64,000 nucleotides of DNA from Tulasnella sp. 424 (Eukaryota > Basidiomycota > Agaricomycetes > Cantharellales > Tulasnellaceae), in assembly GCA_019633425.1 (NCBI GenBank), contig WSUB01000097.1, positions 95,335-159,334 of the forward strand, in the 5' to 3' direction. Position 1 is the first letter of the stretch. Every line of letters starts with the position of its first letter. Below, piece by piece: positions 47,701 through 60,258 of the stretch. A program made the position numbers and the translations under genes. The notes below the pieces were generated by a model, which was not told the origin of the DNA, did not search any database, and saw only the letters and a list, made by a program, of their open reading frames with translations.

Positions 47701-48242
47701 ATAGGCAGTTAGGTGGACTTCTGGGCGCGGTTACGAAGAACGAAACAGACGACATAGCTATAGCAACGGTTTTTTTCTAAAACTCGTCTAGACTCTTCTA
47801 AGAGCAATGTGCAAGAGTAAAAGTTGCGTTTGGTGTTGGTTCCACCAGGTTTTTGGAGTGGGGTTGGCGTCGCGAGCAACTGGACACAGACGGTATTGGG
47901 TAGCAAGAGGTGTGTTCAGAGTAGAAACAGAGATACAGCGCTGGCAGGGCACTGGGATGGGCAAGAAGAGCCTTTTGTGAGTTTATCGAATCCAGGCAGG
48001 TATAATTTTCAGCCTGACTGGCTCACCTCCTCCTCTTCCGACTTGCATATCCTGAACGCTAAGATCCGAAGACAATATTTCCGTTTCGATTAGTAGCTTG
48101 AAGATTACCTAACCTAGCGATCTTCTTGTTTCCCTAGTTAACGCTTCGTAGAATGGAGACCGGCGTAAATAGAAATCTCAACATGCCGCCAAGGCTTGGC
48201 CTAAGAGCGTCCCGGGATTCATCCCACAACCTGTTCACCGCA

Positions 48243-48515
48243 TTAACTCCATATCTTCGCTGTCCCATACCGAAGCGGTCTTGAGGTTCCCAGGACAACT
48301 TGCGGTCGCTTCCCACCGACATGCTCCCTCCAGTCATGCCTCGGTGGGGACATAACCCAACCGTAACCGTAAGGTGGAAAGGCCAAATCCTCGCCGGAAG
48401 TTTGCTCTTCGTAGTATACTTCTTTAGCCTTCTCGAAAATCTCGTGAGTTCGTTGACGATATATCGACCGAATCGGAACTCTCAGTCGGTCAGTTCCTCG
48501 TAAAGAGCCGTAGCT
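48243..48515 (-). other. Unassigned open reading stretch without a start
   Basis: About 90 codons are open on the minus strand with protein-like composition (EIFEKAKEVYYEEQTSGEDL; GYGWVMSPPRHDWREHVGGK), ending at a TAA (48,243-48,245). A TGA precedes it and no in-frame ATG lies near the beginning, so it could be a last exon, a fragment of a lost gene or chance. I do not recognise it. Confidence 0.3.
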
Positions 48516-48696
48516 TGTGAGCTCGTGAATCCTTCATGTTCTCGTTTCGAGCTTTACCGTCATAATGTCTCAGAGCACAGGAGACGACCCTTGGTTCCTC
48601 AGCAACAGAAAATTACGACGTCGCATTAAGTTAGGAAGCCAACAAAGCAGGAGACTTCATGTCATCTATAAATACAAAGCCCACAATCCATTAATC

Positions 48697-49373
48697 CTAA
48701 TACCCTCCATATGGATATCCGCCACCGCCATAATACCCTCCATATGGATATCCACCGCCCTCATAATACCCTCCACCTGGCAATATATGATGATGATGAC
48801 GATGGCCAAGTCTTGGCAGCACACCACCTCCAAGCGTACTCTGAGCGGTGAACGGACCCAGGTACCCTCCCGCGCCAACGGTTCCCTGCACACCCGTTCC
48901 CATCCCAGCATTCACTCCGCCTCCCAGTCCTGCACCCGCGAGACCGAAAGGCGTTGCTCCACCCATGGCGAATTGCGTTCCGACACCACCGACACCAGGT
49001 TGGACTATTGCGACAGTCGGTTGACCTATGCCTCCTGTGTTAGCGGTTGCCATGATCGGCTGTTGGGCCTGCAAGAAGCGGGACGAATAAGCATGGAGAG
49101 CTCGATCCACCCGCGTAAAAGATGTGCGCACATATCCTCCTGAATATACACCAGTTGTTCCTATTGGTACTCCCGCCGCGTAAGCTTGGGCTCCATAAGC
49201 TTGTCCATAAGCCTGTCCGTATGGTTGTCCATATGGTTGCCCATAGGTGGCTGTGGTTCCACCGGGGATGATGATGGTCTAAAGCGGCGGATGTGAATGC
49301 CGTGATCGACAAAACAGAGCAAGTTCGATTAGATACGCACTTGTTGTTGTCCTTGAGGATAGATATACGACAT
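48697..49373 (-). CDS. Small Gly/Tyr/Gln/His-rich protein
   Basis: Two exons, 49,373-49,341 (MSYIYPQGQQQ) and 49,278-48,697, with GTGCGT donor and TTTAG acceptor, give 204 residues. The first part has tandem YGQPYGQ/YGQAYGQ repeats. A short middle helix follows (TSFTRVDRALHAYSSRFL). The rest is Gly-rich, with a run of four His and terminal GGYPYGGYYGGGG repeats. There is no signal peptide or membrane helix. Such tails are typical of low-complexity proteins that form assemblies, but no family is recognised and function is open. Codons in the repeats are varied, which argues that the protein repeats are selected and not just DNA expansions (inference). Confidence 0.6.
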
Positions 49374-49639
49374 GATAGTGAGATAGAAGTGGGGATTCGA
49401 AGGATATTCAGTGCGGAGACGTAAAGGGAACGAGCCGACGTTATAAACAAGGTGGGAGTTGTGGGGTGGTTGAACCGACGTCATTTTTGGAGCAGCCGGT
49501 GCAAGCAAGTTAATAGACTGCGGCAGGTCATGCAACTAGCACACTCCAAAACCGGTTTCGATGGAAGCGAATTTGGTCGACAGAGTATGGTAAGGTATCC
49601 TAGGGCGATCGAGGATGACGACGAAGATACGTTGGGGAG

Positions 49640-50395
49640 CTAGCTGCGCGAGCGCCCGTCCCCAGTCCGTGAGGGATTGGCCAGGAACTTAATGCTCCTA
49701 GATAGATGTATATTGTGCTCCTCACCAGAGCTATGCACTCGCTAGGATTCCTCAGCCTGTCGGATGTGTTGAAACCTCTTTTGGGATCTCAATAAAGTTG
49801 ACCACGTGACACGGATGGAGGTCCCTTAGCTCCGTAGCGGAGTTGCTCCGCCTTAGGGCTCACGTGTGAACCTAGATGCATAGCGCTCAAGTGGTGTCTG
49901 GTTAATGACCGCGCTCCAATCAGGGCAGTCTACCTCGTACATAATAATATCATCATATCCAAGAAGGGCAGGCTTGTCGGATAATTCCGACAAACTTTGC
50001 TCTCGAGGGGAGGCGTGGTCACGAAGCTACCTTATACCGGCTACTTAGAATAGAAATAACCACATTAATCGGACCGCTGTCACTCTTGGCAGGGTCCCAT
50101 GACGAGGTGCAAGTGAACCATGCGTCCCGCGGACATATCGGAGCTAGTCCGCACGAAGTTCTTTTATCTTTTGGGCCGCTCGGTCGTCGCCAGTTGCGAC
50201 TTCTCCAACTGCCGAGAGCTGATGATCCCCAATAACAAGAACCGAAATGCATTCTTGCATCGACAGGGGAGGATGGAGAGATATGTTTGAACATTGTCGG
50301 GGAGAGTTCGTGCTCAGGGTCCAGTTTCAAAGTCAGGTTCCAATTGTCCCCTAACATGAGGGAGATGTGAGCGCCACAGTACAGAGTGCCTGATA
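49640..50395. promoter_or_regulatory. Spacer upstream of the first zinc-finger/ART gene
   Basis: No gene is supported. A perfect small inverted repeat (GCGGAG-TTG-CTCCGC) lies at about 49,836-49,850. The last 350 bp are shared with the upstream regions of the other two tandem genes (53.8-54.05 kb and 57.1-57.7 kb), including a block CCCCTAACAnGAGGGAGATG. A TATA-like run TATATATATA lies at about 50,401-50,410, about 100 bp before the start of P1. Confidence 0.45.
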
Positions 50396-50510
50396 AGCAC
50401 TATATATATATCCCTCCGTGGAGGATTCCCCCCTTCTCGAACCGGCAGCAGCGTCGAGCAGTAACTTCGCTTTCTCCGATTCCGTTCTGCAACGCAACTC
50501 CTCGTTCACG

Positions 50511-53235
50511 ATGGCGAACTGGTTTTATGGTAACTACAATGCGTATGGCGCCAGCACGACCATGTGTGAGGTAAGCGCCCATCTTTTTCCCTTCCGTGGA
50601 AGATACGGTCGGACGCTTACCTCCGTCGCCAATTGCAAGAACTGCCATGTCCGATGGAAATTGGCAGGCCATAATTACTGCAGCAAAAGTAAAGACAGCT
50701 CCTCTTCACTACATAATTAAACAGAAGCTAACTCTGAATGGCTACGATAGCCTGTGCGACCCAAGCCACAAAGCAGACGCTGAACGCGTGGCAGTCATCG
50801 CAGGAGCAAAGTCAAACTTTTTACGATCGCGGATGCGGTAAGATGGTAGCACCTCTCCGCACGAACTGCTCCTCTCATAGATCTTTCGTCTGAATAGCCG
50901 ATCCACTTCGAACCGAGGAGTTGGCTTTGTGTGAGGTGAGCTACTCGGGCTCGAAACAGAGAATAAGCTGGACAAGAACGGAATACTCATAACTCGCTAT
51001 CAGAATTGTGGCGAGAAAAACAAAAGTTCGGAAATAAAACAAGACGGTACAGTCGTTGAACATCCATACTGTGGGATCCTTTGCTACCAAGAATCGCAAA
51101 ATCCGATTATCCCCGCCGCTCCGACACCTCCGACCAAAGCACCCACTCCGAATTCAGAGGATTCCGACTCCGTCAGTCTACGCGCCGTGGACATGAAATC
51201 CGAGATTGGTCAAAAGAGTGAGTTTTTCTCTGGAGTTCGGTCCTGCGAAGACTCAATACTCCTTACTTACGGAATTAACATACGCTCTAGTCCGTCTCAT
51301 GCTGGAAGAGCGTTGGGATTCTGATGAAATTGCATTGAGAAAGCTCAAGGCTATCTACAGGATTAACCTCCCCGGACACGTATACCGACGGTTCGACTTT
51401 GCTTTGTGAGTCACCGCATGGGGGAGCCTAGCGTACGTTAGCTACTGATTTATCAGAGTTTAGGCAGTTTAACGATTTTTGTCCGGTTATTACTACCTAC
51501 TACGGTGGAATTCCGACTTGCAATATCGCTAATAGCGCGGATCCGGTTCCCTGTAACTCGACGGACTGCCATGTCTGTGGGGCCCTCAGGAGCGCCTTCA
51601 ACAATCTCTTCTCTAAAGGAGACGTTTATGATAACAAGTGGGACACTTACCTTCTGGGTTACCTTCAAATTCTGACATGATCCGGTGGTCCGGTACTTAG
51701 TCTATGGGCGGAGCTGAATCCAGCCACGGCGCACGAACTAGCCGGGACGACCTCGCAGCAGCAGCAGTCTAATAAAAAGGGCGTTCTCATTCAATGTCGG
51801 GTTGTGACCAGAATGGACTTAACCGAACTTACACATCCATATGCGGTACGTCCTGGTCAAACTCGAGACGAGGGAGAAAGAAAACTTTTGATCCTCAGTT
51901 ACTTTTTTTTGCCAACAGGGACGCATATGTGATGATACCTTCGTGTCATGCAGTCGGCCAACTGCTATCATCCCAACGCATCTGCTCATCTGCCGTGCTG
52001 GAGCGATAGCTAAACAGCTTTCGTCCACCACAACCATGGCCGGTGGTCCTCGCTCGCCGCTCACCGATCTCGGCCGGTCCAAGGTGACGACAGATACTCG
52101 CGGACAGAGCCGCGCAAATCCATCTGAATCGGAGTCGTCTCGAGATTCCTCGCTGCCTAAAGTGTCAGATGCTGACCCAGTAGCCTCTCACGCTGCCACC
52201 CTCGCATCAGCCGCTCAAAATAGTTCAGCTGGAGCACAAGGTGTCCAGCAAGGATGGTAAGGAAGGTTTTTCTCAAGCTTAGCTACCCTTTGCCACTGAT
52301 ATATTTTTCCTGTAATTGCATGTTAAAAGGGCTCATTGGCTTCAACGATACGAGACGCCTGATACCAGCGGACAAAGAACCTGGCCGAATCCCGTGCCAA
52401 ACAAACAAACAACCGCCGGTAAGTAGGAGTCGATCTGGTGTATGACTCTTCAACATCTTCGGCTGCAGGAACGCCGTACTGAGTAAAATATGCATTCATA
52501 CATTTCCAACCATTTTTGCAGGACCTTCGACAGCTCTTACAAGCACCGTAGCACCTACACCGAGTACGGGTCTCTTACTTAATCCAAAGAGGCTCGAATC
52601 GCTGCTTAATGCTTCAGATCTTGCAAGTGTTCGGACACCCAAACGGCGGTATTCCGTAGTACCTCCCATGAATGCGCTTCGTATACCCCCATATCAGTCC
52701 TCGCTCGCCGCTACAAATGCAAGAGGTGCTTCTTCACTAGGATGGGGCGGTTTCGTAGCACCTCCCCCCAGTGCAAGTTCCTCAGCTTATGCACAGCGTG
52801 GCCCGCGGCCCGCTGCTTCAAATGATGCAAGTTTTCCTTTGCCCCAATCGCCTGATCCTGTAGTACTTCCTGCAAGTGCAGGTCCTGGAGCACCTCCCCC
52901 AGGTGCGAGCCCTTTCCTCAATGCAACACCCGATATTTTCTCGCCCGCCGCTTCAAGTTTGGCAAGACTCTCTTCACCCCTCTCGCCTGGTCCTGTCCCT
53001 GGGTCAACGATGGCCAGAAAGATGACCAAACTTCGTCCGTATCAAAGTATCCTGTTCTCGAGTTGGTACGCCCTGCTAACTGAATGGGTTTGATGCCGCA
53101 GAGAAGAGGCCAGTATCTTTCGCTGCAGGCAATGCTGCGGTGCAATCTCCGGCGATACTGACTCGCAAGAAGGAGAAGGCTCATTTTGGTGAGGTTTCCG
53201 ACAGCCAGGGCCATTACCCATCTTTGAATAACTGA
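50511..53235 (+). CDS. Two Cys4 zinc fingers + degenerate PARP-like (ART) fold + Pro-rich tail, copy P1
   Basis: About twelve exons join in frame to roughly 654 residues, starting 50,511-50,570, 50,640-50,688 and 50,752-50,838. The first zinc site is MCENCHVRWKLAGHNYCSKT followed by C (Cys 19, 22, 34, 38). The second begins LCE/NCGEK and ends PYCGILC (Cys 77, 80, 101, 105). The next part has the layout of the fungal PARP-catalytic-like family: AIYRINLPGHVYRRFDFAL, ITTYYGGIPTCNIANSADPV with Cys-rich insertion, a strand VLIQCRVVTRM, and PTAIIPTHLLICRAGA. The His-Gly of the ART signature is Tyr-Gly here, and the positions expected for Tyr and Glu are not conserved, so ADP-ribosyl transfer is unlikely. 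The tail is Ser/Pro-rich, with KLRPYQ and KKRPVSFA near the end. It is the most complete of three tandem copies. Confidence 0.65.
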
Positions 53236-54099
53236 TTCCCCGCTTGATGTAGAACGTCGGTAAAGATGACGATTTCTGGGGGAATGGTGCCTATGGTCAA
53301 GGCCGAAATGAATGGGGGAAGGCATTGATGAGACTCAGATGCCCAGGGGCTGACCGATTTGATTCCTACTGAAGTATGGGAGGATAATATCTTTCGATAG
53401 AGGGCATATTTCGTGCTGTATGTATATCTGGCATCCCGAGAACATTCACACTTGGTCGGGGAGTTGTCTCCGCCCAAGTCCGTTTTATCAACACCTGCTC
53501 TGTCAAACCTGGTGGCTCCCATCCTGGGTACCAGGATCGTTTACGGCGAATTCCGCGAAAGACGGGCTTGCAGGAGGATTCGGAGGATCTTGCCCTAGGG
53601 ACGTGGGCCAGGAGAATACCCCTTGGTTCCGAGGCACGGTAGCCCGGTTCCCAATGCAGCTACCCAACATAGAAGGAACAAACAAAGGGATTGACTTTGC
53701 AGAGGTAAAATGAACAAGGTGCAAGTGAATCATGGGATCGCGGATATATCGGAACTAATCGGGCACTTTCGTTCTCCGTTTCCTGCTTAACCTTTTCGTC
53801 GTCTCCGGGCGACTTCCTAGATTTCTGAGAGCCAAGCGTCCGACCTTCATAAAGGACCTGAAATTAAGCCTTACGCCGACAGAGGGGATGAAAGAGTATG
53901 TTTGAACGTCGTCGAGCTGGGTTGGTTGGTCAGGGTCCGGTTTCCAGCTCAGATTTCAGTTGTCCCCTAACACGAGGGAGATGCGAGCGCCACAAGGCAG
54001 AATATTTGATAAGCTCTCCTCCTTGCTGAGCCTGCAGCCGCTTTTAAGTAGCACTTCGCTTCCCCCATCCCGTTGTACAGCCTCAACTAGTGATCCACG

Positions 54100-56487
54100 A
54101 TGGCAACCTCTCCTAATGACCCCGTCATCGCAGCCACCAATGCATATAGACAGACCATGCCAACGTGGTCGACGATGTGTGAGGTAAGCGCTCATCTTTC
54201 TTCCTTCCGTGGAACCCCAGCTGGTACGGTCGGAGACTTACCCCACCGTTCAATCGCAGAACTGCAACGTTCGATCCAAGATTGGAGGTCATAGCTACTG
54301 CAGTAAAAGTGAAGTGAAATATCATAAATAACCGAACAGAACGCTGATCTGAAGGTACTACGATAGCCTGCGGTGCCCAAGCCACAAAGCGCACTCAAGC
54401 GCTGGGTGCATGGCCGTTCGCAAACTTACAGCAGCAACCGGGAGGAGACCCTTACAGTCCCGGACACGGAATAATGTGAGTAAATTTCCTCACAAATTAC
54501 TTATCTTATCCTGTTTCTAGTAGGAGTGGCTGGTCCTCTTACGATGAGTCGACCCTGTGCCAGGCAAGTTACTCGGGCCCGGAAAATAGAATAAGCCGTA
54601 TATAACAGCATACTCAATACTCCGTATCAGAATTGCCTTACGAAAAGCAAAAGTACGGAACAGAGACAAGATGGTAGTCTAGTTGTACACCCGTACTGCG
54701 GGATCCTTTGCTACCAAGCATCGCAGAATCCGACAATCACTGCACCGACGGCTCCGAAGCAAGCGCCAACTACTCCTTCAAGGGACTCAGATTCAGTAAG
54801 TCTGCGGACTGTGAGTTTGGAGTCCGAGATTGGACAAAAGAGTGAGCTGTCTCCGAGGGTTGACATTGTCAAGATTCGGTCCCTGTCACTTACGTAATCC
54901 ACATACGTTCCAGTCCGTCTCATGCTGGAAGAGCGTTGGGATTCCGAGCAAATTGCACTGAGAAAGCTCAAGGCTATCTACAGGATTAACCTCCCCGGAC
55001 GTGTATACAGACGTTTTGACTTTGCTCTGTGAGTCACCGCATGCTCGAGCCCAACATACGTTAGCCATTAGTTAAGCAGAATTCAGGCAATTCAACGATT
55101 CATGTCCTACTATCACGACCTACTGCGGTGGAATTCCGACTTGCGATATTGCGAATGACGCGGATCCCGTTCTTTGCAACTCGACGGGCTGTTATGTTTG
55201 CGAAGTCCTCCAGAGCGCTTTCAGCAATCTCTTCTTTGATACACTGACTGGGGCTGAGATGTGAGTTGCCTATACTCGGTCTGCCTCCCAGTTCTAACAT
55301 GATCCAACAGTCCCGGACGTGCCCTCTTGACGGATCTGAATCCCGCACTGGCACACGACGCAGTCGAGTCGGCCTCTTCACAGCAACAGTCCTCTAGTAG
55401 AAAGGTCGTTCTCATTCAGTGCCGAGTTGTAGCTAGAATGTATACCACTGGACCTACAAATCCATATGCGGTACGTCACGCGTCGAACTCTAGATGGGAG
55501 GAATCGAATGATCCTTAGTGTATTGTTGCCAACAGGGGAGCATTGAGGATTCGGGCTCAGTGTCCTGCTATCGACCCACGGCCATCATACCAACGCATCT
55601 TCTCATCTACCGTGCTAGAGCGATACCTAAAGAGCTATCGCGCAAAGGAACCACGGCTGGTGGCCCTCACTCGCCGCCCGCCGACCTCGCCCGATCCGGG
55701 ACGACGACGGATACTCGTAGACGTGGTCGCAAAAATCCATTTGAATTCGCTTCGCTGCCTAAAGCGTCAGATGCTGACCCGGTGGTTCTGCCATCGGCCG
55801 GACAGTCTGGTTCGACCAGAGCACAGAATACCCAACAAGGATTGTAAGGACCTCTTTCTTCAGCTTGGCTAACATTCTCCGCTGATATATTATCTATATA
55901 ATCCAGTGTTAAAATCCCTCCGCAGCGTCATGGATCCCAGATGCATGGAGCCAAGAGACCGTCGACCCGGCCGACTTCCATGCTAAGTGAGTAGCAGTTG
56001 GTTTGGTTTATGATTCCACTATATCGCCCCGAATCTGCGGCTGCAAGCGCACTGTACCGAGGAATAATATGCATTAATACTTCCCAACCATTCCGCAGCA
56101 CCTTCAACGAGGCTTGGAATTGCAAGCCTGATTGCAGCACCTCCCCCGGGTGCCAATCCTGAAAATCGCAAACCGCCGTCCGCTGCTTCAAATACTGCAG
56201 GGATTCGTTCACCTCGTTTGCACGATCGCTCACGAACTCCTCCTAATGACGATCCTTTACTTAATGCAAAGGCCAACCCGGCCTCGCCGACTGCTTCAAA
56301 TCCGGTAAATTTCTCTTCACCGGCCTGGTCTGGTCCCGCCCCAAGGTCAGGGATGTTTAGCAGGAAGACTGAACTTCGTCCGTATCAAGATCTTGTTCCC
56401 GAGCTGGTGCACAAACCGCTGACTCTGAGTATGTTTGTATGGTGTCGCAGAAAAGAGGCCAGTGTCCTTTGCCGGCTGGGGTTATGA
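54100..56487 (+). CDS. Zinc-finger/ART-like protein, copy P2
   Basis: Same plan as P1. Exon 1 is 54,100-54,183 (ends TMCE), exon 2 54,260-54,308 (NCNVRSKIGGHSYCSK). The second finger (LCQ/NCLTKSK...HPYCGILC) is split by an intron with a GC donor (GCAAGT). The ART-like part reads ITTYCGGIPTCDIANDADPV, LLTDLNPALAH and PTAIIPTHLLIYRA. The signature residues of the H-Y-E triad are absent. The tail is Ser/Pro-rich and reaches ELRPYQ. Where P1 has a GT donor right after this motif, P2 has GATCTT, so reading continues to a stop at 56,487. The following P1-like exon (KRPVSFAGWGYEAVQSPV, about 56,450) and an acidic exon (near 56,810-56,909) may then be unused. The gene may be functional with a changed end. 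Confidence 0.6.
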
Positions 56488-56639
56488 AGCGGTGCAATCT
56501 CCGGTTAGCACGCCAAAGAAGGCGATGGCGTCCCCGTCATCTGCCGCTGCACCTTTCTTCGGAGGATCAAGTACGCGAAATCTTCTTTCGTCAGAAGTTT
56601 GCGGTGAACTATCTGCTATACTGAAATGGGCCTTCACTT

Positions 56640-56818
56640 AGACTCCGCAAACCGCGCTAGTTATACGGGTCCCGGTGCAGCTAGCTCAGGACACGGTGAG
56701 CTTGTCGATAGATGACTTGGTGCCTTCGAGGTATTGATTGGACCATGTCCTTGCTCGATTTAAACTCGTCACTAGGTAACCCCGCAAATAATTTGGCACG
56801 AGACACCGATTCATGGCC

Positions 56819-56849
<31 letters not shown>

Positions 56850-57240
56850 TTGGACTGTGAGCCCGACGTGCTCTTCCTGGTGAAAAGTCCCCCTCGTTCT
56901 AGCTCCTAAAAAGGGGGGGGGGCAGGAGGATACCCTTTGATAGGGGGCGTATTTCGTGTTATATGTAGCTCTACGTATACCATCTCGAGAACCTTCAGAC
57001 TTGGTCGGGGAGTTGACTCCGCCCAAGCCCGCTTTATCAACACTTGTCTCTCATCCCGAACGTTCGAGGCGTGTTTGGGAGTTCTAAAGCACGCCCGGTA
57101 TCCCGACTTTCCGAGAGCCAGGTGTTCAATCTCCATAACAAAACCGAAAGAGTAGCACGCATCGACAGTGGACTTCTTTTAGCATAATCGAGGGGCCTGT
57201 GGTCATCGGGATCCGCTTTCAAAGTAATTGTCCCGAATAG
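56640..57240 (+). other. Acidic exon remnant and spacer after P2
   Basis: After P2, an open stretch GNPANNLARDTDSWP followed by a (GAC GAG)n run encodes alternating Asp/Glu and ends at a TAA near 56,909. P3 has a related stretch (GNPASALMQGTRWEEE, 60,603-60,722). Their similarity suggests an ancestral C-terminal acidic exon of the tandem genes. The remainder to 57,240 is the shared upstream flank of the next copy. Confidence 0.4.
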
Positions 57241-57830
57241 GACCCCTGTTACGACCGCAAGGTATATATAGGCAGAAGTAGAATGTCAAGAGTTTACACA
57301 TAGTAACGCGAACACACTCCGCCAACCACGCGATAAGGCACAGCCAGCAACCTAGTCGCTGTCGAAACATAGATGAAGGGCGGTCGGACGAATGTAGTCG
57401 CCGCTAAAGAGTGAGAAGAAGAACTCGTAATAAACCGGACCCGGCTCCACCGCGAAGTTAAAGAGGGGACGGCAAGGCCTCCTTTGGTCGCTCCTCCAGT
57501 CGCCGTCAAAGAAAAGGGGACTCGAGTGGCCCCTTCGGAGTTGCCGGCAAATGAGATAGATGTCCCTCCCCGAAATGGAAAGGGTAGGCAAAAGAATACA
57601 ACTTTCTGCCACAAACAGAGAAGCTCAAGATTTCTGATTATCCTTTTCATCAGTGACAGGGGTCCTCCTACCATGAATCAGATGCGAGCGTCACAAGGCA
57701 ACGGAATCGATAAAGCAATCTCTTGCACGAAACCTGAAAGAGTCCTCACCCTTTGCCAAACCTGAAGTTGCCTCGAGCAGCACCTCACATTCCCTGATCC
57801 CACTCTACCAACTCCTAATCCTAATACACA

Positions 57831-60258
57831 ATGGCGACCTTCCCTAATGGCTATGCCAATACGTACGGCGCGAGCATGGCAACATGGTCGATGTGTGAGG
57901 TAAGCGTCCCTCTTTCGTCCTTCCTTGGAACCTCGTAGGGTCGGGATACATACTCAACCCCAGTGGTCAATCGATAGAACTGCACCGTTCGACTCAAACA
58001 TCCAGGTCACGACTACTGCAGTAAAGGTGAAGGCAAAGATAATCACTCACGAACAATGCGTTAACTCAGACGTGCTACGACAGCTTGTGCTGCCCAAGCC
58101 ACAAAGCAGTCCTCAAGCGCTCAGGCGCCGAATGCATGGCAGCACCCAAACTCACAGTTGGACCCGAGAGGAAACGTTTACGGTCCCGGATATGGTATCG
58201 AGTAAGGGTCTCCCCTCACAGGCTACCTATCTGATCCACTTTCTTGAAGGAGTGGCTGGTCCCTTTTCAAACGATGAGTCGACTCTGTGCGAGGCAAGTT
58301 GCTCCGACTCGGAACAAAAGGTAATCCGTACGGTAACCGAAAATCAATTCCGTATCAGGGCTGCGGTGCAAGAGGCAAAAGTACGGAAACGAAACGAGAT
58401 GGAACCGTTATTCAACATCCATACTGCGGGATCCTTTGCTACCAAGCGTCGCAGAGTCCGATCACCCCTGCAGCGAGTGCTCCGACCACAGCCCCAACTT
58501 CCAATTCAGCAGACTCGGATTCCGTTGGTCTACTCTCTGTGGATTTGGACTCCGAGATTGGAGAAAAGAGTGAGCCTCCCTCCGGAGGTTGCGTTTGCCA
58601 AGATTCCGTTCATATGACTTACGTTATCTATATGGGCTTTAGTCGGTCTCAAGATGCATGAGCGTTGGGATTCCGGAGAAATTACCCTGAAAAAGGTCAA
58701 GGCTATCTACCGGGTCAACCTTCCCGGACGTATATACAGGCGGTTCGACTTTGCTTTGTGAGTCTTCCCTATGGGTCAAGCGCAATGCATGCTCGCTGCT
58801 GATTTAGCAGAGTTCAGGCAATGCAACGATTTCTGTACCGTTGTTACTACTTACTACGGCGGAATTCCGATCTGCGATATTGCGAACGATGAGGACCCCA
58901 TTCCTTGTAACTCGGTGGACTGTCTCGTCTGCGAGACCCTGAGGAACGCTTTCAGCAATCTATTCTCTAACACACCATTTGATGATGACACGTAAGTCGT
59001 CTATACTCTGATATACCTTCCAATTCTGACAATAATATGGTTCTAGTCTCGGACCCGGTCTCTTGACGGATCTGAATCCGGCACTGGCGCACCAAGCAGC
59101 AGAGTTGAACTCCTCACAACGGCAGCAGTCTAATACAAAGGTCGTTCTCATTCAATGTCGGGTCGTAACCAGAATGAGTAACACCGGACCTACAAATCCA
59201 TATGCGGTGCGTTAAAAGTCAAGCTCTTCGCCGATAAAGCTTTTGATCCTTAGTCTTCTTGGCAATAGGGTTCCATCGATGATTCGGGCTCGGTGTTCTG
59301 CAATCGACCGGTAGCCATTATACCGACGCATCTCCTCATCTACCGCGCTAGAGCGAAAGCTAAAGAGCTTTCGCGCAACAGAACGAAAGCCGATGACCGT
59401 CGCTCGCCGCCCGCCGCCCTCGGCCGATCCAAAACAACCACGGATACTCGGAGGCATAGACGTGAAGATTCATCTGAGTTTGAACCGTCTCGAGATTACT
59501 CGCCGCCTACACGTACCGTAGCACCTCCCTTGGATGTAAGTCCTCCAGTTCGTGCGAGGCGCAACCGGTCGGCGTCTCGAGATTACTCGCCGCCCGTAGC
59601 ACCTCCCTTGGATCCAAATCCTCCAGTTCGTGCGACGCGCGACCTACCGCCTCCTCCTTCAAATCCTGCAAGTATTCGCTCCCCTCAGTATCCCAGTCCT
59701 GCAGGACCTCCTCCCCCGGGTGTGATTCCTCCATATTATCCAACGCAAAACCCGCTGCCCCCTCCTCCAAATCCTTCAGGTACCTTTTCACCTCTGTTGC
59801 AAGGTGGTTATATGGTGCCCCCGCCAGGTGCGGTTCCTCCATATTATCATAATCCAACGCACAACCCTCTTCCTCCTCCTCCAAATCCTGCAGGTCTCCT
59901 TTCACCTGTGTCGTCACGTGTAGTTGTACCTGCCCCAGATCCTCCACCGTATCCAGGACGACACGAGCCTCCCGCCGCTCCAAACCTTGCAGGTACTTTT
60001 TCACCTCGGCGGTCGGGTTCTGTAATAGTTCCTGCCCCAGCTTCAAGGTCTTCACGACTGGATCCAGATCAGCGTAGACCGCCACCTGCAGCTCCAGACC
60101 TTGCAGGTCCGCAGGCACCTCTGTCGCCCGGCCGCGAACGACCAAGCAGTCCATCGCTCAATCCGTATTTTTCGCCCGCCGCTTCAAACCCGCCGAGTTT
60201 CTCTTCACTCTTCTCGCCTGGCCACGTCCCAGGGATGGCTGAACTTCGTCCGTATTAA
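57831..60258 (+). CDS. Zinc-finger/ART-like protein, copy P3 (long Pro-rich tail)
   Basis: Nine exons are all in phase: 57,831-57,899, 57,978-58,026, 58,084-58,194, 58,250-58,293, 58,359-58,569, 58,643-58,757, 58,818-58,991, 59,047-59,206 and 59,269-60,258, giving 640 residues. The first finger is MCE/NCTVRLKHPGHDYCSK plus Ala-Cys. The second is LCE/GCGARGKS to HPYCGILC, again with a GC-AG intron (58,294-58,358). The ART-like region has VVTTYYGGIPICDIANDEDP, GPGLLTDLNPALAH and VAIIPTHLLIYRARAK, lacking the H-Y-E residues. The last exon is a 330-codon tail with repeats such as PPGAVPPYY and PLPPPPNP that could bind SH3- or WW-type domains (inference). It stops at ELRPY, a TAA where P1 and P2 have CAA. 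Exons like those ending P1 are decayed downstream. Confidence 0.7.
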
